Part shown: piece after piece, positions 23,749-31,431 of the stretch
Numbering within the stretch: position 1 is the stretch's first letter
Layout: every line of letters begins with the position of its first letter
Source of the DNA: JAVBSC01 sp031547305
GTDB taxonomy: Bacteria > Desulfobacterota > Desulfovibrionia > Desulfovibrionales > Desulfovibrionaceae
Length of the DNA stretch: 40,892 bases
Assembly: GCA_031547305.1 (NCBI GenBank)
Contig: JAVBSC010000084.1
Location: 1 to 40,892 of the forward strand
Direction of reading: 5' to 3'
Position numbers and translations under genes: made by a program
The notes under the pieces: generated by a model
The model's database searches: none
The model's input: the letters and a program-made list of their open reading frames with translations, nothing else
What the model was told of the DNA's origin: nothing

Positions 23749-24572
23749 TAACGCCAAAAAGGATTGGAATATTTTTTTTGTTTTGTGGACTGTGCTTTGC
23801 CGGCCAGGGCTTTGCCGCGCAAAATGACGTAGATTCAAGCGCAGCCTGGCGGAACAAGACGGAACTGGGAAGAATCTTTGAAGAAGCCGGGGTCGCCGGC
23901 GTTTTTGTCGTTTATGATCCAGAGAAAAATCTATACTCCGGCTGCAATCGCGAACGGGCGGAAACGCGTTTCCGGCCCGCCTCCACCTTTAAAATCCTCA
24001 ACAGCCTGATTGCTTTTGAAACCGGCGTTGTCAAAGACACGCGGGAAATCCTGCCCTATGGCGGCGGGCCGCAGCCTGTCAAAGCCTGGGGACGCGACAT
24101 GAGCATCCGGGAAGCCATGGCCGCCTCCAGTGTGCCGGTCTATCGGGGCGTGGCGCGGCGCATCGGGCTTGAGCGCATGCGGGACTTTGTGCAACGCGCC
24201 GGGTACGGCAATGCGGCTATCGGCAACAAGGTGGACGATTTCTGGCTGGAAGGCCCCCTGGCTGTTTCCGCCCTGGAGCAGGTCCGTTTTCTGGAGGCGC
24301 TGCTCCGGCGGCAGTTGCCGTTTTCCGGGCGCAGTTACGATCTGCTGCTGGAAATTATGCCGCGCGAAAAAACAGAGCAGGGCGGCGAACTGTTTTTTAA
24401 GACCGGACTGACCGGGCGAGCCACGCCTAACATCGGCTGGCTGGTGGGCTGGGTGCGCCTGGAGGGCCGGGATTACCCCTTTGCGCTTAACCTGGACTCC
24501 GCAAAAGATACCGACGCCGGGCTGCGCCTGCCCCTGGCCCGGCGGGCGCTGAAGCTGCTGGACCTGTATTGA
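23745..24572 (+). CDS. Class D beta-lactamase (OXA-type)
   Basis: Serine beta-lactamase of 275 residues with a signal peptide (hydrophobic core IFFLFCGLCFAGQGFA). All class D motifs are present: S80-T-F-K83 (nucleophile and the Lys that is carboxylated), S128-S-V130, YGN in AGYGNAAIG, Trp in DFWLEGPL (the residue that stabilises the carboxylated Lys), and K219-T-G221. It should hydrolyse penicillins, perhaps other beta-lactams; the spectrum cannot be told from sequence. The start is a TTG at 23745 overlapping the thpR stop (TTGA). There is no ATG or GTG before the signal peptide, so translational coupling to thpR is likely. Confidence 0.9.
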   Translation: MITPKRIGIFFLFCGLCFAGQGFAAQNDVDSSAAWRNKTELGRIFEEAGVAGVFVVYDPEKNLYSGCNRERAETRFRPASTFKILNSLIAFETGVVKDTREILPYGGGPQPVKAWGRDMSIREAMAASSVPVYRGVARRIGLERMRDFVQRAGYGNAAIGNKVDDFWLEGPLAVSALEQVRFLEALLRRQLPFSGRSYDLLLEIMPREKTEQGGELFFKTGLTGRATPNIGWLVGWVRLEGRDYPFALNLDSAKDTDAGLRLPLARRALKLLDLY

Positions 24573-24640
24573 CGGCGAGCCCCGGCAGCGCCGCCCTGAG
24601 ACGCCGGCAGCCCCGGCGTCATGAACAACCTGTTGAAACA

Positions 24641-25429
24641 TCACATCTGGTACCAGGAGCGGGCCGTCTCAATGCCCTGGGCGGAAAAACGCCCGCCGTT
24701 CACGGTAACGGTCACGCCGGTAACGAACGAGGCTTTGTCCGAGGCCAGAAAAGCCGCCACAGCGGCGATTTCCTCGGCCTGGGCCGGCCGTCCCAGGGCG
24801 ATGTCCCGGCTGATGGCCTCGCCGTTGGCCGCCAGATTGGCGTCGTTCCATGGGCTGTGCGTGGGGCCGGGGGCAAAGGCGACCATGCGTATGCCCAGAG
24901 GGGCCAGTTCGCAGGCCCAGGCGGCGGTATAGCTGTCCACCGCCGCCTTGCTGGCCGAGTACAGGGAATTGCCCACGGCCGGAATTTTGCCGGAAAACGA
25001 TGAGGTATTCAGAATAACGCCGCTTTTTTTAAGGCGCATGTGCGCTGTGGCGGCCTGGGAACCCACCAGCAGGGAACGCTGGTTAACCGCGCAGCAACGG
25101 TCGAATTCCTCAACCGTGCACTCCAGCATGGGCTTGCGCACATCCGTGGCCGCGTTGTTAAGCCAGATGTCCAGGCGGCCCCAGCGTTTTACGGCGGCAT
25201 CGGCCAGCTTGCGCATGTCCGCGGCCTCGGAGGCGTCCGCAGCCAGGCCAAACACTTCCGTGTATCCATGGCCGGCGAAAAAACTTAAAGCTTCTTCCAC
25301 TGCGGAATTCCGGCGGCTGCAAATAGCAACCTTGCACCCCTCGGCCAGAAACGCGGCCGCGCAAGCCCGGCCTATGCCCGTGGCCCCGGCTGTGATTACG
25401 GCCACCCTGCCTTGCAATCCAAGATCCAT
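24641..25429 (-). CDS. Short-chain dehydrogenase/reductase
   Basis: Classical SDR of 262 residues. The cofactor motif is TAGATGIG (13-20), with Arg after the second strand (CSRR), suggesting NADP. NNAATD is at 91-96, and the catalytic set is Ser in NTSSFSG (S143 or S144), Y157 and K161 (YSASK). The C-terminal VTVNGGRF matches FabG-like members. AAGGAG precedes ATG 25429. The gene is convergent with the beta-lactamase; a GC-rich hairpin without a U-tract lies between them (24600-24620). Substrate unknown. Confidence 0.9.
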   Translation of the reverse strand: MDLGLQGRVAVITAGATGIGRACAAAFLAEGCKVAICSRRNSAVEEALSFFAGHGYTEVFGLAADASEAADMRKLADAAVKRWGRLDIWLNNAATDVRKPMLECTVEEFDRCCAVNQRSLLVGSQAATAHMRLKKSGVILNTSSFSGKIPAVGNSLYSASKAAVDSYTAAWACELAPLGIRMVAFAPGPTHSPWNDANLAANGEAISRDIALGRPAQAEEIAAVAAFLASDKASFVTGVTVTVNGGRFSAQGIETARSWYQM

Positions 25430-25512
25430 AGTCTTCTCCTTCAATCGCTAAACAGTTTGCAATTTTTTCTGCATATATCTTTCTTCCGGCAAAATCCACC
25501 GCCGCTTTCCGG

Positions 25513-25542
25513 TTGACTCTCTCCGCCGGGCTGCGGCATAAA
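25513..25542 (+). promoter_or_regulatory. Weak promoter candidate for the DUF2333 gene
   Basis: TTGACT (25513-25518) is followed after 18 bases by CATAAA (25537-25542). The -10 match is moderate. The start codon is about 100 bases downstream. Confidence 0.3.
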
Positions 25543-25643
25543 GCGGTATGCGTCCCGCCGGGGCGAAAGAATCATCGCCTGGGCGGGTGGGCCGGGATAT
25601 ATAACGTGAAACGCGATGTCCGCCTTTTTTCTGGAGCGCAATT

Positions 25644-26555
25644 ATGAGAATAGTCAACAAAGAACAGGTTGTCCGCGTCAGCCGGGTGCTTCTGGTCCAG
25701 GCCCTGCTATTTGCCGGTATTCTGCTCGTGCTTTGGGGCAGCCAGCGGATTTACGCCCTGATCGACCCGGTGGTATTCCCCAAGGGCAATCAGGTCACGG
25801 CGGAAATGGCCAAGCTGGAAGACAAGGAAAAAGGCAAAATCCTGCTGGATTCCATAACCTTCCAATTGCGTCGGGAGTTGAATTCCTCCTTTGGCTGGAG
25901 CGGCAACGACCTGCTGTTCAATAAATATATCCTGGATAACCGGGCCTACCGGCAATACGGCGTTTATGTGGCCACCAAGACCCTGATCGACCATTACTCC
26001 ATGGTCATCGCCAAACTGGGGAGCAACGATCGGGAAAGCGACGACCTGCACAAGGCCAGGCTGAACTATTTTTCCATCAACCCGCAGAAATTCTGGTTCC
26101 CCTCGGCCGAGGGCTCCTACGAGGCCGGGCTGAAGCTGCTGGATACCTACAAGGCCGGGCTGGATACAGGCAAAAGCGTCTATAACTGCCGGGCCGACGA
26201 TGTGTATTCGGCGTTCAATCTTGTGCTGGGGGACAACATTATGGGCTATGCCCTGGGCCTGCTCCAGGACAGCCAGGAACTGCCGTTTTACACGCTGGAC
26301 AACCGCATTTACGAAGCCCAGGGTATGGCCCTGGTCGTCCGGGACTATGTAAGCGCCCTGTATACGCTCTACCCGGAAATCTGCGGCAAGAACAACGCGG
26401 AAAACATGGACCGGGTCCTCTATTACCTGGATCGCATCGCGGACTACAACCCCATGTACATAACCTCGTCGTTCAACTCTGGCGAGCTGATCATCTCTTA
26501 CCTTATGTTTGTGAAAAACCGGCTGGAGGATATCCGGGACAGCATCCGGATATGA
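25644..26555 (+). CDS. DUF2333-like membrane-anchored protein
   Basis: 303 residues with one N-terminal membrane segment (VLLVQALLFAGILLVLWG) and a long soluble part, probably periplasmic. I recognise the DUF2333 family from FGWSGNDLLFNKYILDNRAYRQ and the Tyr- and Asp-rich helices after it. No enzymatic motif is visible and no function is known to me. CTGGAG lies before the ATG. The gene stands alone, divergent from the SDR gene and convergent with the Rrf2 gene. Confidence 0.78.
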   Translation: MRIVNKEQVVRVSRVLLVQALLFAGILLVLWGSQRIYALIDPVVFPKGNQVTAEMAKLEDKEKGKILLDSITFQLRRELNSSFGWSGNDLLFNKYILDNRAYRQYGVYVATKTLIDHYSMVIAKLGSNDRESDDLHKARLNYFSINPQKFWFPSAEGSYEAGLKLLDTYKAGLDTGKSVYNCRADDVYSAFNLVLGDNIMGYALGLLQDSQELPFYTLDNRIYEAQGMALVVRDYVSALYTLYPEICGKNNAENMDRVLYYLDRIADYNPMYITSSFNSGELIISYLMFVKNRLEDIRDSIRI

Positions 26556-26576
26556 AAATACTTCACCCGCCCGCGC

Positions 26577-26612
26577 AAAATAAAGGGAATCCGCCTTTCA
26601 GGGGATCCCCTT
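26577..26612 (-). terminator. Terminator of the Rrf2 regulator gene
   Basis: On the minus strand, AAGGGGATCC and GGATTCCCTT (26603-26612 with 26583-26592) form a stem with one mismatch, followed by TATTTT. The U-rich side faces away from the Rrf2 gene, as required. Confidence 0.65.
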
Positions 26613-26642
26613 GAAAATTCAAGCTCGCGCGCCGGGCCGGGA

Positions 26643-27116
26643 TCAGCTTTTGGCCGTGGCGCAGTAAATCGGGGCTGGTTCCATCTTCAGGTTATACTCT
26701 TTTTCCTGTAGTCGGTTGTGCAGCAGATCCATTATGGTGATCGAGTCCAGTTCTCGCTCCAGCGATCGCGAAACCTTCATCCAGGCTTTGCGGGTGGCGC
26801 AATGCGCCCGGCTGGGGCAGTTGGCGTTTTCTTCGGAACTGCACAGGGTGAGATTAATGCCGCCTTCCATAAGCCGCACCACCTCGCCAAGGGAAATGTT
26901 GTGCGGGGCTTTGGCCAAAGCGTGACCGCCGCTGGCTCCGCGCGTGCTCGTTGTAAGCCCGGCTTGCTTCAGCGGCTTTAAAATCTGCTCGATAAACTGC
27001 ACCGACACGCCAGTGTGCTGCGACAATCTGGTGGCCGCAATGGGGCCAACCTTGCCATGCCTTGCCAGTTCAAGCAAAATACGGGCCGCATAGCGGGTTT
27101 TAGCGGATAGCTTCAT
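26643..27116 (-). CDS. Rrf2-family transcriptional regulator with three Cys
   Basis: 157 residues. The N-terminal winged helix is MKLSAKTRYAARILLELARHG, with the recognition helix near VSVQFIEQILKPLKQAGL and the wing STRGASGGH. Three Cys, C92, C100 and C106, have spacing C-x7-C-x5-C, suitable for an Fe-S cluster but different from IscR (x5, x5) and NsrR (x5, x7). It may therefore sense iron-sulfur status, NO or redox. AAGGAG precedes the ATG. Upstream on the same strand a TATAAT lies within the palindrome AATTATAATT (27160-27169), a possible autoregulatory site. Confidence 0.9.
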   Translation of the reverse strand: MKLSAKTRYAARILLELARHGKVGPIAATRLSQHTGVSVQFIEQILKPLKQAGLTTSTRGASGGHALAKAPHNISLGEVVRLMEGGINLTLCSSEENANCPSRAHCATRKAWMKVSRSLERELDSITIMDLLHNRLQEKEYNLKMEPAPIYCATAKS

Positions 27117-27769
27117 GCCTGCTCCTTATAAAGAAATGCGCATCCTTAGCGGCGCATCAAATTATAATTAAAAAATTGCATACTTTACTTAGGATGTCAA
27201 TTTGGCAACCTATAAAATACAGCAAATATTTACGGGATTTTTGCCTGAGCCGGAATCGCGCCTATCGGGCGCGGACCGGGGATATCGGCCAACATATGTC
27301 CATATCCACTATTCAATATAAAAATAACATATTTTTAATATAACTGCAAAGCCGCCCGCCCAGGCGCGAATACAGCCAATCTCCGACCCAGCCGAAGCAA
27401 TTGTTTTTGAAGCGTGCCCTTCGTCGTTAGAGCAAATTACGCTTGAGTTTGTCGCTTATCAGCGGGCAAAGCCCGCCCGGATTGATGACAAATCCAGCAA
27501 AACCGGGGCTTGTAAAGGCGCGATCACCCCCTGTGGACGCGAAGCCATACCACGCATGTCTTTGTCGGAGCTTTTTTGAGTATGAAGTTCTCTGACCGGT
27601 CCAAGCTCCTCCATGGCCTGTTAGCCGAGTGCCGGATTTTTGCCGAGACGCGCCCCGGCGGTAAAAACAGGGATTGCATGTGCCGGACTTTTTACTTACA
27701 ACCTCAACAACGGTTTCCGGCTGGGCAGGCAGCCGGCCGCAAACCTCTCAATCGAGGCAAAAACCGCAG
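27117..27769. other. Long intergenic region, no gene supported
   Basis: The region lies between the divergent Rrf2 and acyl-CoA synthetase genes. The first 110 bases hold the Rrf2 promoter area. An AT-rich stretch at 27295-27345 has TTCAAT (27312-27317) and TAATAT (27336-27341), 18 bases apart, a weak promoter pointing right. From 27350 to 27670 the sequence is mixed with no good ribosome-binding site or recognisable protein. The acyl-CoA synthetase frame is open back to 27674, so up to 32 more codons may belong to that gene. Confidence 0.4.
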
Positions 27770-29470
27770 ATGCCCGCTGAAACTTCTTCCGCAAAAACTT
27801 TACGCCAAATCCTGGCGGATACAGCCGCCATTCACGGTTCCAAACCGGCCCTGTCCATGTTCGGCGGCGAGACCCTGAACTATTCGGACCTTCACGAATC
27901 CGCCGAAACGCTCGCGCAATGGCTGGCCGAGCAGGGCATCGGATTCAGGGACCGGGTCTGCATACTTTCCGAAAGTTGCCCGCACTGGGGAGTGGCCTAT
28001 TTTGCCGTCACCAGCCTGGGGGCTGTGGCCGTGCCCGTGCTCACGGATTTTCATCAGGACGCCATCCAGCATATTATACGCCATTCGGAAGCCAAAGCGG
28101 TTTTTGTATCGGAAAAACTGTTCGCCAAGCTGGAATTCGCCCTTTTCGATCCGGCTCCGCTTTTTGTGAACTTGGAAACCTTCCAGCCTTTTGAAGCCGG
28201 CATTTCCAGAGTCGGCTTAAAAAGCCTCAAGGAAGCCGGACTGCGCGAATTCCGTAAACTGCGCGAGCAGGCCATGCGCCTGGCCAACAGGGCGCCCCGC
28301 GAGCCTGAGGAAAACGATCTTGCGGCCATAATTTATACTTCCGGCACTTCCGGCCACTCCAAAGGCGTAATGCTCACTCACCGCAATCTGCTTGCGGATG
28401 CAACAGCGGTGCGCACCCTTATAGACGTCCGCCCGGACGACTGTTTTTTGTCCATTCTGCCCCTGGCCCACGCCTATGAATGCACCCTTGGCCTTATTCT
28501 GCCCGTGATGCACGGAGCGCACGTGTACTATCTGGACAAGCCCCCCACCGCGCGGGCGCTCCTGCCGGCCCTGCAATCCGTGAAGCCCACGGCTGTGCTC
28601 TCCGTGCCCCTGGTCATAGAAAAAATATATAAAGTCAGCATTCTGCCCAAGCTGACCGGCTCCAGGCTGAAAAAATTCCTTTATTCCCTGCCGCCGGCCC
28701 GCCGCCTGCTGAACCGCCTGGCCGGAAAAAAACTTCTGGCCACCTTTGGCGGCCGCCTAAGGGTTTTCGCCATTGGCGGCGCGCCCCTGGCCCCGGATGT
28801 GGAGCTTTTTTTGCGCGAGGCTAATTTTCCCTACGCCATTGGCTACGGCCTGACCGAAACCTCGCCCCTGTCCGCCGGCATAGGACCGGAGGGCACCAAG
28901 CCAGGCTCCTGCGGCCGGCCGCTCCTGGGCCTGCAATTGCGCATTGAGGCCCCGGACCCGGCCACCGGCATCGGGGAAATAATGATCAAGGGCCCGAACG
29001 TGATGCAAGGCTATTACAAGGCCCCGGACCTGACAAAAGAAACCCTGACCGAGGACGGCTGGCTGCATACCGGCGATCTGGGCCGCATGGACAAAGACGG
29101 CTACGTGTACATAATGGGGCGCAGCAAAAACATGATCCTGGGCCCCAGCGGAGAAAACATCTACCCTGAAGAAGTGGAGTCCATACTCCTCCAAGCCCCC
29201 ATGGTCCTGGAATGCCTGGTCTACCAGAGCGCCGGCCGCTTGTCGGCCAGGGTGCACCTGGACAGCCCCAGGATTGATGAAATGTTCGCCGGTCTGAGCG
29301 AGGAAAAAGCCCTGCAAAACCGCGCCGAACTCCTGGAACAAATCCGCAACTCCACCAACGAACGCGTCTCCTCCTTTGCCAAAATCCAAAAAATCCTCGA
29401 GCAGGCCGACCCATTTGAAAAAACCGCCACTCAAAAGATCAAAAGATATCTATACGTGGATAAAGCATAG
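27770..29470 (+). CDS. AMP-forming long-chain acyl-CoA synthetase
   Basis: ANL-superfamily ligase of 566 residues that joins a fatty acid, ATP and CoA. The P-loop is YTSGTSGHSKGVMLTH. Further motifs are GYGLTETSP, GWLHTGDLGRMDKDGYVYI, GRSKNMIL, and the C-terminal catalytic Lys in TQKIKRYLY. The mid-region insertions and the C-terminus match the FadD15/FAA-type group. The ATG at 27770 starts a sensible N-terminus, but its ribosome-binding site is weak; TTG 27674 and GTG 27680 in the same frame are alternatives. It stands alone. It probably activates exogenous or recycled fatty acids at the inner membrane. Confidence 0.92.
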   Translation: MPAETSSAKTLRQILADTAAIHGSKPALSMFGGETLNYSDLHESAETLAQWLAEQGIGFRDRVCILSESCPHWGVAYFAVTSLGAVAVPVLTDFHQDAIQHIIRHSEAKAVFVSEKLFAKLEFALFDPAPLFVNLETFQPFEAGISRVGLKSLKEAGLREFRKLREQAMRLANRAPREPEENDLAAIIYTSGTSGHSKGVMLTHRNLLADATAVRTLIDVRPDDCFLSILPLAHAYECTLGLILPVMHGAHVYYLDKPPTARALLPALQSVKPTAVLSVPLVIEKIYKVSILPKLTGSRLKKFLYSLPPARRLLNRLAGKKLLATFGGRLRVFAIGGAPLAPDVELFLREANFPYAIGYGLTETSPLSAGIGPEGTKPGSCGRPLLGLQLRIEAPDPATGIGEIMIKGPNVMQGYYKAPDLTKETLTEDGWLHTGDLGRMDKDGYVYIMGRSKNMILGPSGENIYPEEVESILLQAPMVLECLVYQSAGRLSARVHLDSPRIDEMFAGLSEEKALQNRAELLEQIRNSTNERVSSFAKIQKILEQADPFEKTATQKIKRYLYVDKA

Positions 29471-29491
29471 CGGTAATTGACTGATTTATTT

Positions 29492-29521
29492 GGGGGTTCC
29501 GCCCCAAAACCCCGCCGGGGG
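29492..29521. repeat. GC-rich dispersed repeat, copy 1
   Basis: A G5-TTCCGCCCC-AAAA-CCCC-GCC-G5 unit with self-complementary halves lies 22 bases after the acyl-CoA synthetase stop. A related copy is at 40661-40691, again just after a stop codon. The rest of the gap to hisH (to 29715) holds no gene. Confidence 0.5.
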
Positions 29522-29715
29522 CGATCGCCATCGGGCTCCCTTCCCGGACCGCGCTGCCTTTGGCTGTAACGATGCTTGAAGCATTGCCGCCTCTGAGGGC
29601 AAAGTGAACGCGGCTCTGAATGCGGGCCCAGAGCCATCATGGCCTGGCAGGGAAGTTGGAGGGGACAGGGCGCTCCCAATAATTCCAACTGGCATTATTC
29701 ACCTAAGGGATTTAT

Positions 29716-30351
29716 ATGATTGCTGTTTTGGATTATGAAGCCGGCAACCAAACCAGTGTGTTGCGGGCATTGCGCGGCCAGGGCATTCCGGCTGAGATTA
29801 CGGCGGATCCGGTGGCTCTGGCCGAGGCAAAGGGGATTATTTTCCCCGGTGTGGGCGCGGCCGGCCAGGCCATGGGGCTGCTTGGCCGCACCGGCCTGGA
29901 CAAGGTGCTGGGGTCTTTGATTGCGGCTGGCAAGCCGCTTCTGGGCGTGTGCCTGGGCTGCCAGATTCTGTTGGAGCACAGCGAAGAGAATGATCAGGAC
30001 ACTTTGGGAATTTTGCCCGGCCGCAGTTTGCGCTTTACTCCGGATTTTCGCGAAGAGGACGGCGCGGCTATCCGCATTCCGCACATGGGCTGGAACAGCT
30101 TAAGGAAAAAGCGCCCCTGCGTGTTGTTGGAGGGCATTTCCGAGGACGCGGAATTTTACTTTGTGCACAGTTATTATGTGCGGACCAGCCCGGAGTTGGT
30201 GATCGCCACAACGTATTACGGCCGGGAGTTTGGGTCCGTGCTGGGCCGTCCGGGCCTGTGGGCGGCGCAGTTCCACGTGGAAAAAAGCGGCCGGCCGGGC
30301 CTTAGGCTGCTGCATAACTTTTACCGTTACTGCCTGGCAATTCGCGAATAA
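29716..30351 (+). CDS. hisH: Imidazole glycerol phosphate synthase, glutaminase subunit
   Basis: Class I glutamine amidotransferase subunit, 211 residues, which supplies ammonia to HisF in histidine synthesis. The nucleophile is C79 in GVCLGCQ, and the His-Glu pair is H187/E189 in QFHVEKSG; most HisH have QFHPEKS, so Pro is replaced by Val. MIAVLDYEAGN and FPGVGAAGQAM are typical. AAGGGA lies before the ATG. It is 123 bases upstream of hisF on the same strand. No other his genes are in the window. Confidence 0.93.
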   Translation: MIAVLDYEAGNQTSVLRALRGQGIPAEITADPVALAEAKGIIFPGVGAAGQAMGLLGRTGLDKVLGSLIAAGKPLLGVCLGCQILLEHSEENDQDTLGILPGRSLRFTPDFREEDGAAIRIPHMGWNSLRKKRPCVLLEGISEDAEFYFVHSYYVRTSPELVIATTYYGREFGSVLGRPGLWAAQFHVEKSGRPGLRLLHNFYRYCLAIRE

Positions 30352-30367
30352 AATGTGTTGATTGCCA

Positions 30368-30397
30368 GACAAGGATTCGCGTACGCGAATTCTTGTC
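30368..30397 (+). repeat. 30-base near-perfect palindrome between hisH and hisF
   Basis: Two 15-base halves are complementary except for one G-T pair, centred on ATTCGCGTACGCGAAT. It is followed by a smaller GGCT/AGCC hairpin near 30415-30427. There is no U-tract, so this is more likely an RNA processing or stability element, or an operator, than a terminator. Confidence 0.6.
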
Positions 30398-30474
30398 GCG
30401 AAATGCCCGCGGGCTGGCTTTGTCAGCCGTTAAGCAAACATTTCAAGCGTAAACATCTCTATAGGGGGAGATAC

Positions 30475-31257
30475 ATGCTTAGCAAACGCATCATACCCTG
30501 CCTGGACGTGCGCAACGGCAAACTGACCAAGGGAATCAAATTCAAGGGCAATGTGGACATCGGCGACCCGGTGGAAAGCGCCAGGCGTTACTACAACGAG
30601 GGCGCTGACGAGATCGTTTTTTACGACATCACCGCATCGGCCGAGCAGCGCGGCATATTCCTGGACGTGGTGGAAAGAGTGGCTTCGGCCATTGCCATTC
30701 CCTTTTCCGTGGGCGGCGGCATATCCAGCCTGGAAGACATGCGGGCCGTGCTTCTGGCCGGAGCGGAGAAAGTTTCGATCAATTCCTCCGCCGTGCTCAA
30801 CCCGGAGCTGATTCGCCAGGGCGCCAGGGCCTTTGGTTCTCAGGCCGTGGTTCTGGGCATGGATGTAAAATCCGTGCCCAAGAGCGAAAACATTCCTTCC
30901 GGCTACGAAATAGTCATTCAGGGAGGGCGCCGCTCCATGGGCCTGGACGCCATAGCCTGGGCCCAAAAGGCCCAGGAACTGGGCGCGGGTGAAATCTGCG
31001 TCAACTCCATTGACGCGGACGGCACCAAGGAAGGCTATGAACTGAACCTGACCCGGCTTGTGGCCGAGGCTGTGGACATACCGATCATCGCCTCCGGCGG
31101 AGCGGGGAATCCGGAGCATATGCTGGAAGCCCTGACCAGCGGCAAGGCTTCGGCCGCGCTCATCGCCTCCATAGTGCATTACGGCGAGTACAGCATCCCG
31201 CAAATCAAGGAATACCTGCACGCCAAGGGTTGCAAGGTGCGCTTGAGAGCGGATTGA
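30475..31257 (+). CDS. hisF: Imidazole glycerol phosphate synthase, cyclase subunit
   Basis: (Beta/alpha)8-barrel of 260 residues that forms imidazole glycerol phosphate and AICAR from PRFAR and ammonia. The catalytic Asp residues are D11 in PCLDVRNGK and D130 in VLGMDVKSV. The phosphate-binding segments FSVGGGIS, IASGGAGNPEHM and ALIASIVHYGE are complete. GGGGGAG precedes ATG 30475; the frame is open for 40 codons upstream, but that part lies over the palindrome and is not protein-like. It pairs with HisH as the ammonia-channelling complex. Confidence 0.95.
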   Translation: MLSKRIIPCLDVRNGKLTKGIKFKGNVDIGDPVESARRYYNEGADEIVFYDITASAEQRGIFLDVVERVASAIAIPFSVGGGISSLEDMRAVLLAGAEKVSINSSAVLNPELIRQGARAFGSQAVVLGMDVKSVPKSENIPSGYEIVIQGGRRSMGLDAIAWAQKAQELGAGEICVNSIDADGTKEGYELNLTRLVAEAVDIPIIASGGAGNPEHMLEALTSGKASAALIASIVHYGEYSIPQIKEYLHAKGCKVRLRAD

Positions 31258-31271
31258 CATTGGAAATGTTC

Positions 31272-31329
31272 ATTCGCTCCGCGAGGATTTGCCTGCAAAT
31301 CCCCACCGCAAGGTTTGCGTGGAGTGAAT
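31272..31329. other. Three-way-junction-like structured sequence after hisF
   Basis: An outer stem ATTCGCTCC/GGAGTGAAT (31272-31280 with 31321-31329, one G-T pair) encloses two hairpins: GGATTTGC/GCAAATCC (31285-31302) and CGCAA/TTGCG (31307-31319). The whole unit is 58 bases and begins 14 bases after the hisF stop. It could be a transcript end structure, a small RNA or a repeat. Confidence 0.5.
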
Positions 31330-31348
31330 AGGCTCTGACTGACCGGGC

Positions 31349-31377
31349 TTGACATACGGACGGGCGTGCCAATTATT
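31349..31377 (+). promoter_or_regulatory. Promoter of hrcA-grpE, possibly heat-shock type
   Basis: A perfect TTGACA (31349-31354) has only a weak sigma-70 -10 (ATTATT, 31372-31377) at 17 bases. Read as a sigma-32 promoter it gives CTTGAC, 15 bases, then CCAATTAT, which resembles the CCCCATnT element. No CIRCE operator (TTAGCACTC-N9-GAGTGCTAA) is present here, so HrcA does not appear to repress its own gene by the usual site. Confidence 0.45.
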
Positions 31378-31431
31378 TTACGTGGCGCGAGGCAAAGCCT
31401 TGCTGCAAAAAAAGCGGAGTAGCTATATATT

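Noticed and set aside
31260..31431. CIRCE operator before hrcA
   Set aside because: No match to TTAGCACTC-N9-GAGTGCTAA; the dyads here have a different sequence and layout.
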